A stretch of 35,395 nt of DNA, taken from NCBI GenBank assembly GCA_015231435.1, contig JADGBN010000019.1, positions 1 to 35,395 on the forward strand. The letters run 5' to 3'. The stretch's first letter is position 1. Each line of letters opens with the position of its first letter. Shown piece after piece: positions 24,513 through 32,583 of this stretch. Source of the stretch: Gammaproteobacteria bacterium. Lineage in GTDB: Bacteria > Pseudomonadota > Gammaproteobacteria > Thiohalomonadales > Thiohalomonadaceae. The translations under genes were made by a program, and so were the position numbers. The notes under the pieces were generated by a model. The model saw only the letters and a list, made by a program, of their open reading frames with translations, made no database searches and was not told the origin of the DNA.

Positions 24513-26669
24513 TTAAAAGCCCAGCGCAACCCCAAGGATAATTCGGCGTGGGGTTTGCGGCGAATCGGCAAGGCCGCTGCTGCCGCCATCACCAACGCTA
24601 TACCAACGTCTATCTAAGAGATTATCGACTCGCAAAAAGAGTTCAGAACGCTGTCCCAACCCCAACCAGCGGCCATAGAGATCTGCCACGGTGTAACCGG
24701 GAGTGCTGCGGCGACCGTTATCAACCGGGCCCTGTGCAGCACTCACCCAGCGTATTTTTGGTGTTAGCTGATACTTGTCGTGACTCCAGGTAAAACCGAG
24801 ATTGGCCTTAGCATAAGCGACAAAGGGCAAGGGAACCGTCGCACCAATACCGGAGAGTTCGCCATCCATATAGCTGGCGTTGCCGAATAAACGCGTTTTC
24901 CAGCCCTCAGCGTGCAGGGTGTAGTCAAAGCCGAGATCAATACCGGTGGCATTAATTTGCCCGACGTTATCGTTGGTGGCTGTCCAGAAGATGGTGCCAC
25001 CGGGAACAAAACCGCTCTCGATAGAGTCGGTATCGGCGTGATAAATGATATTGTCAGCCTGCAGTTGATAGATACCGGCATTAAACTCAAGGTCGCTGGA
25101 AGGGGTGTAAACAAAACGGAGTTCATGGGAGTTAAGGCGTTCTGGCTGAAGATCCGGATTGGTCACCTTAAAATACCCACTTTCGTAGGGCGGGCCACCC
25201 GCATTAAAACTGCCGTAATTTTCGTAGGCGAAGAACGGCGAAGGTGCGAGAAACGCCTCGCTATAGAGATACTTCATCACCGCTCCCGGAGCCAGCGTGA
25301 AATTAATACCTGCGCGCGGGGTGAAGCTCGCGCCATACTCGGAGTTATTATCGTAACGCGCCCCGAGATGCAGCAGCGTGCGCTCACCCAGCTCACCAGA
25401 GTATTGCAGATAACTACCTTGATTGCGGTAGTGCGGTTTAAAGATCTCGATCTCCAGCGTCGCGTCACTATTGGGATAGTAAAAGGGGCCACCCTGATCA
25501 TAGGGATGGGGCAAATTGGCGGTCTTGGGCAGCGCATCGATCCACTCCAAGCTTAACCCCCCAATCAGGCGGTGTCCCTGCTGCTTCCAGGTTAGCTGCG
25601 GATCAATGCGCCATCGCTCATTGCGAGAGTATTTGTAGCCGATGTGCTGATAATCGGTAAAGGCGTTTACGAACTCCGACGCGGGATCGACTTCGTGGCG
25701 CGACCAATCGACCGTCACGCTGCTTGTCAGTTGTTCGCCAAGATCCCCGTGCCACGCTCCCCAAAGGGTGTCCAACAGGGTGGTGTAGTTGGCATCGGCA
25801 CTGTAGAGCACCGCCTGGGGCTGGGCACCGATGGTCGTGGGAGATTGATAGCGACTGTGGGTCCAGCCGAAAGAGAGCGCGTTACCCCACTCCAACCGAG
25901 TATTGAGTGATTGACTGTCGGTAGGTTGGCTGAACGAGTCACCGGCACGAAAATCGGCTAGCGGAAAACTCTCGGGATAGGCTTCGCCAAGATCGGCGTT
26001 GTCATCCTGACGCCAGTGACCACCCAACTGCAAGCGGAGATCCTTCCCCAGTGATTTGACAAGGTTAAAGTCACCGTAGCGGTGACCAAAGCTACCGCCC
26101 TCCAGCGTCGCAACCCCCCCCGCCAGCGGTTCCATATCGGTGATAAGGTTAACCACCCCGGTAAAGGCATCGGCACCATAAAGTGCCGAAGCAGCGCCAT
26201 AGACGACCTCCACCTGACGCACATGGTAAAGAGGGAAGTTATCCATCACCGCAATCGGATCTCCCGTTGGCGAGGAGATGCGAACACCATCCTGAAGAAT
26301 CAGCAACTTGTTGTTACCCACCACCCCGCGCATAGCAATGCGGTTATTGCTGGTGCCATCGGAGAGGGTCTGCACATCGACAGCCGCCATATCCGCCAAA
26401 AGTTCGGCAAGGGTGCGATAGCCCCGCTCGCGGATCTGCTCGCGGGTCACCACCTGCAGGGTACCGGGGACTTCGGAGTAGCGCTCGGCGTGGCGCGAAG
26501 CGGTCGTGACCTGAAGCCTCCCAAGTTGGGAAAGATCCATCCCCAGAAGATCATCAATCTCCTGTGCACTGCTTGCGGTTGTCTGTAGCGCTATTGCGAA
26601 CAAAAAACAGGGTAACAGCAGGGTGCGCGAACAGTTGTAAGAAATAGTTTTTATATCGTTATTATTCAT
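24513..26669 (-). CDS. TonB-dependent outer-membrane receptor of the YfiR/diguanylate cyclase operon
   Basis: The product has 718 residues. A signal peptide ends near TASSAQ. The plug domain spans about 55-170 (YSEVPGTLQVVTREQIRERG, GVVGNNKLLILQDGVRI, VEVVYGAASALYGADAFTGV). A 22-strand-type barrel follows, with the conserved PDLQPERLNSHELRF near the middle and a terminal phenylalanine (LGVALGF) needed for barrel insertion. The ligand cannot be told; siderophores and cobalamin are only possibilities. The start overlaps the diguanylate cyclase stop by 4 bp (ATGA), making it the last gene of a three-gene unit. A signalling role, rather than plain nutrient uptake, is suggested by this context. 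Confidence 0.9.
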   Translation of the reverse strand: MNNNDIKTISYNCSRTLLLPCFLFAIALQTTASSAQEIDDLLGMDLSQLGRLQVTTASRHAERYSEVPGTLQVVTREQIRERGYRTLAELLADMAAVDVQTLSDGTSNNRIAMRGVVGNNKLLILQDGVRISSPTGDPIAVMDNFPLYHVRQVEVVYGAASALYGADAFTGVVNLITDMEPLAGGVATLEGGSFGHRYGDFNLVKSLGKDLRLQLGGHWRQDDNADLGEAYPESFPLADFRAGDSFSQPTDSQSLNTRLEWGNALSFGWTHSRYQSPTTIGAQPQAVLYSADANYTTLLDTLWGAWHGDLGEQLTSSVTVDWSRHEVDPASEFVNAFTDYQHIGYKYSRNERWRIDPQLTWKQQGHRLIGGLSLEWIDALPKTANLPHPYDQGGPFYYPNSDATLEIEIFKPHYRNQGSYLQYSGELGERTLLHLGARYDNNSEYGASFTPRAGINFTLAPGAVMKYLYSEAFLAPSPFFAYENYGSFNAGGPPYESGYFKVTNPDLQPERLNSHELRFVYTPSSDLEFNAGIYQLQADNIIYHADTDSIESGFVPGGTIFWTATNDNVGQINATGIDLGFDYTLHAEGWKTRLFGNASYMDGELSGIGATVPLPFVAYAKANLGFTWSHDKYQLTPKIRWVSAAQGPVDNGRRSTPGYTVADLYGRWLGLGQRSELFLRVDNLLDRRWYSVGDGGSSGLADSPQTPRRIILGVALGF

Positions 26670-27976
26670 AAGGTTTCTACTCGGTTACGACCATTTTCCT
26701 TAGCCAGATAGAGGGCGTCATCGGCTAGCTTTAAAAGATGCTCAAGCTGGGTCTCTGCATCGGGAAGCGTGCTGGTCACACCAATACTGCAACTAACGTG
26801 GAAATAACGCGCCCCTTCCATGTCGCTAAACTCTCGGGCAACCATCGCCTCGCAGATCCGTTGCGCCAGATCCTTCGCCTCCTGCTCGCCGGTTTCAGGA
26901 AGTATCAGAGCAAACTCCTCACCCCCAAGGCGGCCAATCAGATCGGTTTGACGCACCATCCTGCGCAGCGTCTCTGCTGCCCCTTTAAGCACCACGTCGC
27001 CACTAAAGTGGCCGTAGGTATCATTAACCCTCTTGAAGTGGTCGAGATCGAGCATCAACAGCGACAGAGTACGGATATGACGAACCGAACGCCGTAACTC
27101 CTGCGTCGCCAACTCGACAAAATAGCGACGGTTGTAAAGCGCCGTCAGGCTATCCATTCGCGCCAGTTGCTCCAGCTCTCGCTGCTTGATTTCAAGATCC
27201 GCCGTGCGCTCGGCGACCTTCTCTTCAAGTTCACGTTGATGCTGTTCCAGCGCGTCCTCACGCAATTTGACCTGTTCCAGCATTCGGTTAAAGGAGCGAC
27301 TCAGAGAGAGGATCTCCTGCGGGCCCCGCTCTTCGGCACGACGATGATAGTGACCCTCCACGGTAATCTCAGCCATAATTTCACTTAACGAGCTAATCGG
27401 GCTGGTAATCCGACGACTCAGAAAAGTGGAGATCGGATAGGCCAGCAGCAGTAATAGCACCAGTGCGCCAGACAAGATCCAGAGTGTGCGTTCAAGAATC
27501 GCCATCACCTGTTTTTGGTTAATCTGAAGCATCAGACTGCCCACCGTATCACCATTAAGAGAGATCGGCACCACCACTACCATGTTGCCTGAGGCGATAA
27601 CTAATCCATGAGCCGTCCCTTCACCAGAACGAGGCGTTTGACACGCCCTGTTTGCCAACGCCTGATGCGCAAAGGGCTGACCGAACTGATCGATCAGCAG
27701 TGCACAATCAATATCATGGCGCACCTTAAGTGAACGCAAAATTAACTGGGCAGCCTCTTCGTCACGAAATAGCAACGGCGCAGCCAGATTGTTTGCCAGC
27801 ACCTCTCCCAGAGCCTGCGCCTCCTGATACTGTGCCTTTTCCAGCAGCAGCCAGTGGCTAAAACCAGAGGTGATCGCCGCAGCAATTAAGACGAAACCAC
27901 TAACCAGCCCAAAGGCGAGATGAATCTGTCGCTGCAGTGAACTGGCAATTGTCCAAGGTCGCCAAAAGAGAGCCAT
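26666..27976 (-). CDS. Membrane diguanylate cyclase (YfiN-like, HAMP-GGDEF)
   Basis: The product has 436 residues. A first membrane helix (about 20-42) precedes a periplasmic sensor domain (about 45-160, CHASE8-like as in YfiN/TpbB), a second helix (about 165-187), a HAMP domain (RRITSPISSLSEIMAEI), a coiled coil (about 235-272) and a GGDEF domain. The active site is GGEEF (351-355), which is competent. The inhibitory I-site RQTD (342-345) lies five residues before it. The enzyme makes c-di-GMP from two GTP. The start overlaps the yfiR stop by one base (TAATG), and the stop overlaps the TonB receptor start. Periplasmic control by YfiR is the likely mode. Confidence 0.93.
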   Translation of the reverse strand: MALFWRPWTIASSLQRQIHLAFGLVSGFVLIAAAITSGFSHWLLLEKAQYQEAQALGEVLANNLAAPLLFRDEEAAQLILRSLKVRHDIDCALLIDQFGQPFAHQALANRACQTPRSGEGTAHGLVIASGNMVVVVPISLNGDTVGSLMLQINQKQVMAILERTLWILSGALVLLLLLAYPISTFLSRRITSPISSLSEIMAEITVEGHYHRRAEERGPQEILSLSRSFNRMLEQVKLREDALEQHQRELEEKVAERTADLEIKQRELEQLARMDSLTALYNRRYFVELATQELRRSVRHIRTLSLLMLDLDHFKRVNDTYGHFSGDVVLKGAAETLRRMVRQTDLIGRLGGEEFALILPETGEQEAKDLAQRICEAMVAREFSDMEGARYFHVSCSIGVTSTLPDAETQLEHLLKLADDALYLAKENGRNRVETL

Positions 27977-28563
27977 TAGTCATTCACCTCGGGGGGTGTT
28001 CGCGCCAGTTGCTGTAACTGGGCACTGAGCCTCAACCCTGCCGCTTCAACGCTTTTACTATTAATGGCGATACGAACGTGACTGCCTTCACGAAAAAGCT
28101 GCACCATCCCTCCCGCATAAACAAATCCCTCCAGATCGGAGACGGTGAGAATGCCATCGCCCGCCGCACTGGCAAGGTAGTATTGGATGCTTTGCAGTCG
28201 CTGTCGCTCTGAAGCACTGATAAACAGCAGGCGACAACCCGCGAGGGTATGCAGATCGACAAAACTAATCTGCAGCGAGCGGTTTTGGATCTTGCGTCCC
28301 GCCAACTGCTTCAGTTTTTCGCCAAAGGGGTTGGTGCCTATCAGGCAGATGGGTAACGGGTCACTCGCCTTACCCCCTTCCCAAGTGGTAAAGCGGGCAA
28401 TATTAAAGAGATAGGCAAGTTTAACGTCATACTCTTCGGAGGGTGTCTCTGCATTAGTGAGCAGCGGCAACGCGGGTAACAGCAACAACACGACGATCCG
28501 CCACAACGGAATAAAACGGCGGTCTGGCGTGAACAGTATTATCGTTCGTATTAAATGTTTCAA
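27976..28563 (-). CDS. yfiR: YfiR-family periplasmic repressor of diguanylate cyclase
   Basis: The product has 195 residues. A signal peptide ends near LLTNA before ETPSEE. The family core begins EYDVKLAYLFNIARFTTW and continues with PICLIGTNPFGEKL, a Leu-rich ISFVDLHTLAGCRLLFIS, and ILTVSDLEGFVYAGGMVQLF. In Pseudomonas aeruginosa, YfiR binds the periplasmic part of YfiN and blocks c-di-GMP synthesis until YfiB or reducing conditions release it. Cys73 and Cys110 correspond to one of its two disulfides as I recall; the second pair (near 145-152) is absent here. It is the first gene of the operon, behind a candidate sigma-70 promoter. Confidence 0.92.
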   Translation of the reverse strand: MKHLIRTIILFTPDRRFIPLWRIVVLLLLPALPLLTNAETPSEEYDVKLAYLFNIARFTTWEGGKASDPLPICLIGTNPFGEKLKQLAGRKIQNRSLQISFVDLHTLAGCRLLFISASERQRLQSIQYYLASAAGDGILTVSDLEGFVYAGGMVQLFREGSHVRIAINSKSVEAAGLRLSAQLQQLARTPPEVND

Positions 28564-28614
28564 AAAAAAATGCTAAATTGATGACTAGGTTTCGCAATAT
28601 GTGCAAAAAAACGC

Positions 28615-28643
28615 ATGATACTGGAAGCTCTCTTTGAGATCAA
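28615..28643 (-). promoter_or_regulatory. Candidate sigma-70 promoter of the yfiR operon
   Basis: On the minus strand TTGATC (28643-28638) and TATCAT (28620-28615) are separated by 17 bp. Each matches consensus at four of six positions and the spacing is optimal. Transcription would begin near 28608, giving a leader of about 45 nt before the yfiR ATG. Confidence 0.5.
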
Positions 28644-28693
28644 TACCCTCTTTCTGTGGGTGAATCCCAAATCACAGGACGAACCCACCCGAG

Positions 28694-30778
28694 CTACTGG
28701 CTCTGCGCCTGAATGGCGGTTAATGCGACAGTATTCACAATATCGGTGACCGTACAGCCACGACTAAGATCATTCACCGGGCGGTTCAATCCCTGCAAAA
28801 TCGGCCCGATAGCAACCGCATTGGCGCTGCGCTGCACCGCTTTATAGGTATTATTGCCGGTATTCAGATCGGGAAAGATAAACACTGTCGCACGGCCGGC
28901 AACTTCGCTTTGCGGCAGTTTGGTGCGCGCCACACCGCTATCAACTGCGGCATCAAACTGAATTGGGCCATCAATTTTTAACTCAGGATCGCGCGCATGG
29001 GCGAGCGCCACGGCAGCACGCACTTTATCCACCGTACTTCCCGCACCAGAATCACCCGTAGCGTAGGAGAGCATCGCCACCCGCGGTTCAATACCAAACT
29101 GCCGTGCCGTCGCTGCGGAGGTGATCGCTATCTCCGCCAACTCCTGTGCGTCAGGATCAGGATTCACCGCACAGTCGCCATAGACCACCACCCGATCCGG
29201 CAGACTCATCAGAAAGACACTGGAGATGAGTTGATGTCCGGGACGGGCACGAATCACCTGAAAGGCGGGGCGGATGGTGTGCTGGGTGGTGTGTACCGCC
29301 CCAGAAACCATGCCATCGGCGTCGCCGCAATGAACCATCATCGTGCCAAAATAGCTAACATCCTCAACCATATCCCACGCCATCTGCAGGGTAATGCCCT
29401 TATGCTGACGCGCCTGAAACAGCGCCTCGGCATAGCGCTGACGCAGTTCACCCTGAGTCGGATCTATAATAGTGACACTGCCCAACTGCAGTCCCAGCTG
29501 GCTGATACGACGTTTAATCCGCGTTGGATCGCCAAGCAGTGTCAGTGCCACCACGTCACGCAGCAACAAGATCTCTGCCGCACGCAGAACACGCTCCTCC
29601 TCCCCCTCTGGCAGGACAATATGTTTACGCTGCAACCGCGCCCGCTGCACCAACTCATACTCAAAGCGCAAGGGTGTCATCTCATGCGATTCACGATCGC
29701 CCCGCGCAAGATTCAGATCATAAAGTGCCAGCGGCAGCCCCTCCATTAGACCCAACGCCGCCGCCACCTTGCGGGGATTATTGGCCTCAATATGTGACTC
29801 CACGGCACTCACCGCCAGTGCCGTGGTAAAGGTATCACTGGCGACCAGTAACATCGGCACACTCGGACGTCGCAACCCCTCCACCAACCTAACGATTTGC
29901 GCTGCTGGGCGAATCCCGCCGGTTAGTAGCAGACCGGCAATTTTCGGATAGCCGATAGAGTGATTAGCCATCAGCGCGCCAAGAATAATATCGGCGCGAT
30001 CCCCAGGGGTGATAATCAGACTCCCTTCGCGAACATGATCAAGAAAATGCGGCAGCTCCATCGCCGCCACCTTAAAGTCGGCCACCTCCTGACTCAGCAG
30101 ATCATCACTGCCCACCAACACCTCGGCATTTAACGCCTGACCAATCGCCCCGACAGTCGGCATATCGAGAATAGCGCGTTCCGCGAGCAGACAGAGTGAC
30201 GTTCCCTGCTCCAGCGTTGCCCCGATAGTCGAACGCAGCGTCGTCGCAACGGCCTCGGCGGTACGGTTAACAATCACCGCAAAGGGGGTGCTGTGATGGT
30301 GTTGCAGCGTCTCACAGAGTGCGTGCAGATCCTCCTCCAACTGCGCCGCATCACGCCCCTTACCATTTAACACTGGCAGCAAGTGGCAGCCCAAATGGTT
30401 GGCAAGTTCGAGATTAAACTCAAACTCCTGACCCGGCAGTGAACTGCCGTAATCAGCCCCTTCACAGATAATCGCCGTAAACCGTTGCCGCAGCACCTGA
30501 AACTTACCAATAATCGTCTTATAAAGCTCATCACGCTGACCGTCACCGATCAGATGGTGCGCCTCGGCAGCGAGATAGCCGTAATAGTCGCTTAACGGGC
30601 CGCTGAGCCGATAACGCTGCCGCATTAACATAAGCGCTGGATCAGACTCATTGGCAATGATCGGTCGAAAAAAACCAACGCCACCCAAGGTGGCACTAAA
30701 GCGCTCCATAAAGCCTAAAGCAAAGGCATCCTTACCGCTGCGTGGTGAAACACCGGTCACATAGAGATAACGGGTCAT
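28694..30778 (-). CDS. pta: Phosphate acetyltransferase (long form)
   Basis: The product has 694 residues, the long Pta form. An N-terminal P-loop-like domain (dethiobiotin synthetase fold, VTGVSPRSGKDAFALGF) is followed by a DRTGG domain (about 215-330) and the C-terminal catalytic domain (about 370-690) with RKHIVLPEGEEERVLRAAE and GAVHTTQHTIRPAFQVI. Pta converts acetyl-CoA and phosphate to acetyl phosphate. The residue after the P-loop Lys (Lys16) is Asp, where Ser or Thr is usual, so the N-terminal domain may not bind nucleotide normally. It lies downstream of ackA, separated by a miniature element. Confidence 0.95.
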   Translation of the reverse strand: MTRYLYVTGVSPRSGKDAFALGFMERFSATLGGVGFFRPIIANESDPALMLMRQRYRLSGPLSDYYGYLAAEAHHLIGDGQRDELYKTIIGKFQVLRQRFTAIICEGADYGSSLPGQEFEFNLELANHLGCHLLPVLNGKGRDAAQLEEDLHALCETLQHHHSTPFAVIVNRTAEAVATTLRSTIGATLEQGTSLCLLAERAILDMPTVGAIGQALNAEVLVGSDDLLSQEVADFKVAAMELPHFLDHVREGSLIITPGDRADIILGALMANHSIGYPKIAGLLLTGGIRPAAQIVRLVEGLRRPSVPMLLVASDTFTTALAVSAVESHIEANNPRKVAAALGLMEGLPLALYDLNLARGDRESHEMTPLRFEYELVQRARLQRKHIVLPEGEEERVLRAAEILLLRDVVALTLLGDPTRIKRRISQLGLQLGSVTIIDPTQGELRQRYAEALFQARQHKGITLQMAWDMVEDVSYFGTMMVHCGDADGMVSGAVHTTQHTIRPAFQVIRARPGHQLISSVFLMSLPDRVVVYGDCAVNPDPDAQELAEIAITSAATARQFGIEPRVAMLSYATGDSGAGSTVDKVRAAVALAHARDPELKIDGPIQFDAAVDSGVARTKLPQSEVAGRATVFIFPDLNTGNNTYKAVQRSANAVAIGPILQGLNRPVNDLSRGCTVTDIVNTVALTAIQAQSQ

Positions 30779-30843
30779 AAAAAATAGTCCAAAAAAAAAA
30801 GGGGGGTTATGAATAGCTAAAGAGGGGGGATCAGGCTGCCAAA

Positions 30844-31033
30844 CAATGCCATTATGTTAAGGATGTCCACTGCCCGATATCGGGTGTCGGCGGCAGGGTC
30901 AGATAATCGCTCCTGCATTATCTGTATACCCGACTTCCATGTCGATAATGCCGCCGTCAAGCCCCCAGGGACGGGTTTACGGCGTCCCGACAAGCGGGTG
31001 GTGGACATCCTTTAGCTTAACTTAATGGCATTG
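30844..31033 (+). mobile_element. Miniature inverted-repeat transposable element, copy 3 (190 bp)
   Basis: Same family and orientation as the copy at 13969. The ends are CAATGCCATTATGTTAAG and the reverse complement of CAATGCCATTAAGTTAAG. The central CAGATAAT-CGCTCCTGC-ATTATCTG hairpin is present. Both arms carry AGGATGTCCAC, a matched change relative to the other copies. Unlike copies 1 and 2 it has no target-site duplication: GGCTGCCAAA lies to the left and CTCTTTACCC to the right. It occupies most of the gap between ackA and pta and probably affects read-through from ackA into pta. Confidence 0.8.
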
Positions 31034-31046
31034 CTCTTTACCCATA

Positions 31047-32231
31047 TCAAACTGCCAAAAGAGCGTGGCTTTCGCGGGCGATGGCTAACTCCTCATCGGT
31101 GGCAATCACCAGCAGCGGCAAGCGACTCGTCGATGACTGAATTTCACGAATATCACCACGGCACTGAAGATTGCGCTGTGCATCAAGCGCAATACCAAAA
31201 ACAGCGAGCTCTGCACAGACCGCCTGACGCACCACGGCGGAGTTCTCCCCCACCCCAGCGGTAAAGATCAGGGCATCAACCCTGCCCAGCACCGCAAAGT
31301 ATGCACCAATGGTTTTGCGAATTTGGTAACAGTAGATCTGTAAAGCGAGGGTTGCCGTCGCATTGCCAGCGGCAACGCCTACCTCAATTTCGCGCATATC
31401 ACTCTCGCCACAGAGGCCGCGCAGACCACTCTGCTGATTCAGCGCAGCATCAACCGCCGCCGCACTCAGCCCCGCAACCCGCTGCAGATGATAGGGGATC
31501 GCCGGGTCAATATCGCCGCAACGACTCCCCATCACCAACCCCGCCAGCGGTGTAAGCCCCATGCTGGTATCGACACACCGACCTTCGCGAATCGCCGCCA
31601 TGCTCGCGCCGGTACCCAAGTGCAGGGTAATTAAGTTACCGCCCCCCTCCAGCCCTAAAAAGTCTGCTGCCTGAGCCGCGACATAGGCGTGGGAGATGCC
31701 ATGAAAACCGTAACGGCGGATCTGATAATCACGATACCAGCCCTCGGGAATCGCATAACGGTAGGCAACCTCTGGCAGCGTCTGGTGAAAGGCGGTATCA
31801 AATACCGCCACCTGCGGCAGCTCAGGGTAAAATTGGCTGCACGCGGCAATGCCCAGCAGATTTATCGGGTTATGCAGCGGCGCCAGTGGCGCCAGTGCCG
31901 CAATACGCGGCAAAGTTGCTGCATCAATAAGCGTGGCACCACTAAATGCCGTCCCGCCATGTACCACGCGATGCGCCACCGCCTCAATTCGGTGAGGCTG
32001 CTGCTGCAATTTGCTAAACAGCAGCGTCAGCGCCTGCTGATGATCCGGCAGATCCGCAGTAGCATCATACAGTTCAACCTCTTTCGCAGCAGTCTCAACG
32101 CCAAAGCGAAAACGCCCTGCTGCGGTACCAATGCCATCGAGCTGCCCCGCTACACAGGAGTTAGCCTCAGGCATCGTAAAAAGCTTGAACTTAATTGACG
32201 AACTCCCACAGTTAATCACCAACAGATTCAT
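31047..32231 (-). CDS. ackA: Acetate kinase
   Basis: The product has 394 residues, the standard size. It begins MNLLVINCGSSSIKFKLF and contains VAHRVVHGG, VFDTAFHQTLPEVAYRYAIP, RRYGFHGISHAYVA, HLGTGASMAAI and a late FTAGVGENS. AckA makes ATP from acetyl phosphate and ADP, or the reverse. With Pta it forms the acetate switch. All expected motifs are present. The upstream region has GGGAAAAAG as a poor ribosome-binding site and a small TCCCG-GCAAG-CGGGA hairpin, and I found no clear promoter. Confidence 0.96.
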   Translation of the reverse strand: MNLLVINCGSSSIKFKLFTMPEANSCVAGQLDGIGTAAGRFRFGVETAAKEVELYDATADLPDHQQALTLLFSKLQQQPHRIEAVAHRVVHGGTAFSGATLIDAATLPRIAALAPLAPLHNPINLLGIAACSQFYPELPQVAVFDTAFHQTLPEVAYRYAIPEGWYRDYQIRRYGFHGISHAYVAAQAADFLGLEGGGNLITLHLGTGASMAAIREGRCVDTSMGLTPLAGLVMGSRCGDIDPAIPYHLQRVAGLSAAAVDAALNQQSGLRGLCGESDMREIEVGVAAGNATATLALQIYCYQIRKTIGAYFAVLGRVDALIFTAGVGENSAVVRQAVCAELAVFGIALDAQRNLQCRGDIREIQSSTSRLPLLVIATDEELAIARESHALLAV

Positions 32232-32294
32232 CTTTTTCCCGTGAGCGCTATCCCGGCAAGCGGGAAAATTTTAAAAGGCGATAAAAGCGTAGTG

Positions 32295-32422
32295 TATACC
32301 CTTTCTACTTGAAATTGCAGGGTCGTTGGCCGCAGTCGCTCACCCCAATCACATAGTTTATCTATGCTCATGGGGATTCGCGCCTTTGCCGCCTACCTGC
32401 ATTTCCAAGTAGTTTGGGTATA
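32295..32422. repeat. ERIC-like intergenic repeat, copy B (128 bp)
   Basis: Identical in length and in all but two bases to copy A (23012-23139): GGCCGCAG instead of GGCTGCAG, and AGTTTATC instead of AGTTAATC. It begins TATACCC and ends GGGTATA. It lies in the divergent gap between ackA and the TpsB gene. The second change affects the central palindromic region. Confidence 0.85.
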
Positions 32423-32532
32423 GCAGATGCCACGATATCAGGTTACCTCGGCACAAGGGAAAGCACACAGCCGCATTGTCGTGCCCGAATCACCCGAAAA
32501 AATTCCACGCCAATACATAAAGTCTGCTACGC

Positions 32533-32557
32533 TTATTCATTATAGATGCCTGAATAA
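32533..32557. promoter_or_regulatory. Inverted repeat upstream of the TpsB gene, possible operator
   Basis: TTATTCA (32533-32539) and TGAATAA (32551-32557) are a perfect 7-bp inverted repeat with an 11-bp spacer that includes TATAGA, a possible -10 box. It ends 26 bp before the TpsB start codon. The position would suit a repressor or activator site, but no -35 hexamer is evident and the assignment is speculative. The rest of 32423-32583 shows nothing else. Confidence 0.3.
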
Positions 32558-32583
32558 ATTGTTAGTTACCGAGACATATCACG

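Noticed and set aside
24956..25556. Long plus-strand frames opposite the TonB receptor and pta genes
   Set aside because: They are antisense frames in GC-rich coding DNA; the minus-strand proteins have clear domain signatures and coupled starts.
28656..28688. GTGGGT...ACCCAC hairpin as the pta terminator
   Set aside because: The stem is 6 bp with a loop of over 20 nt and no T-tract follows on the minus strand.
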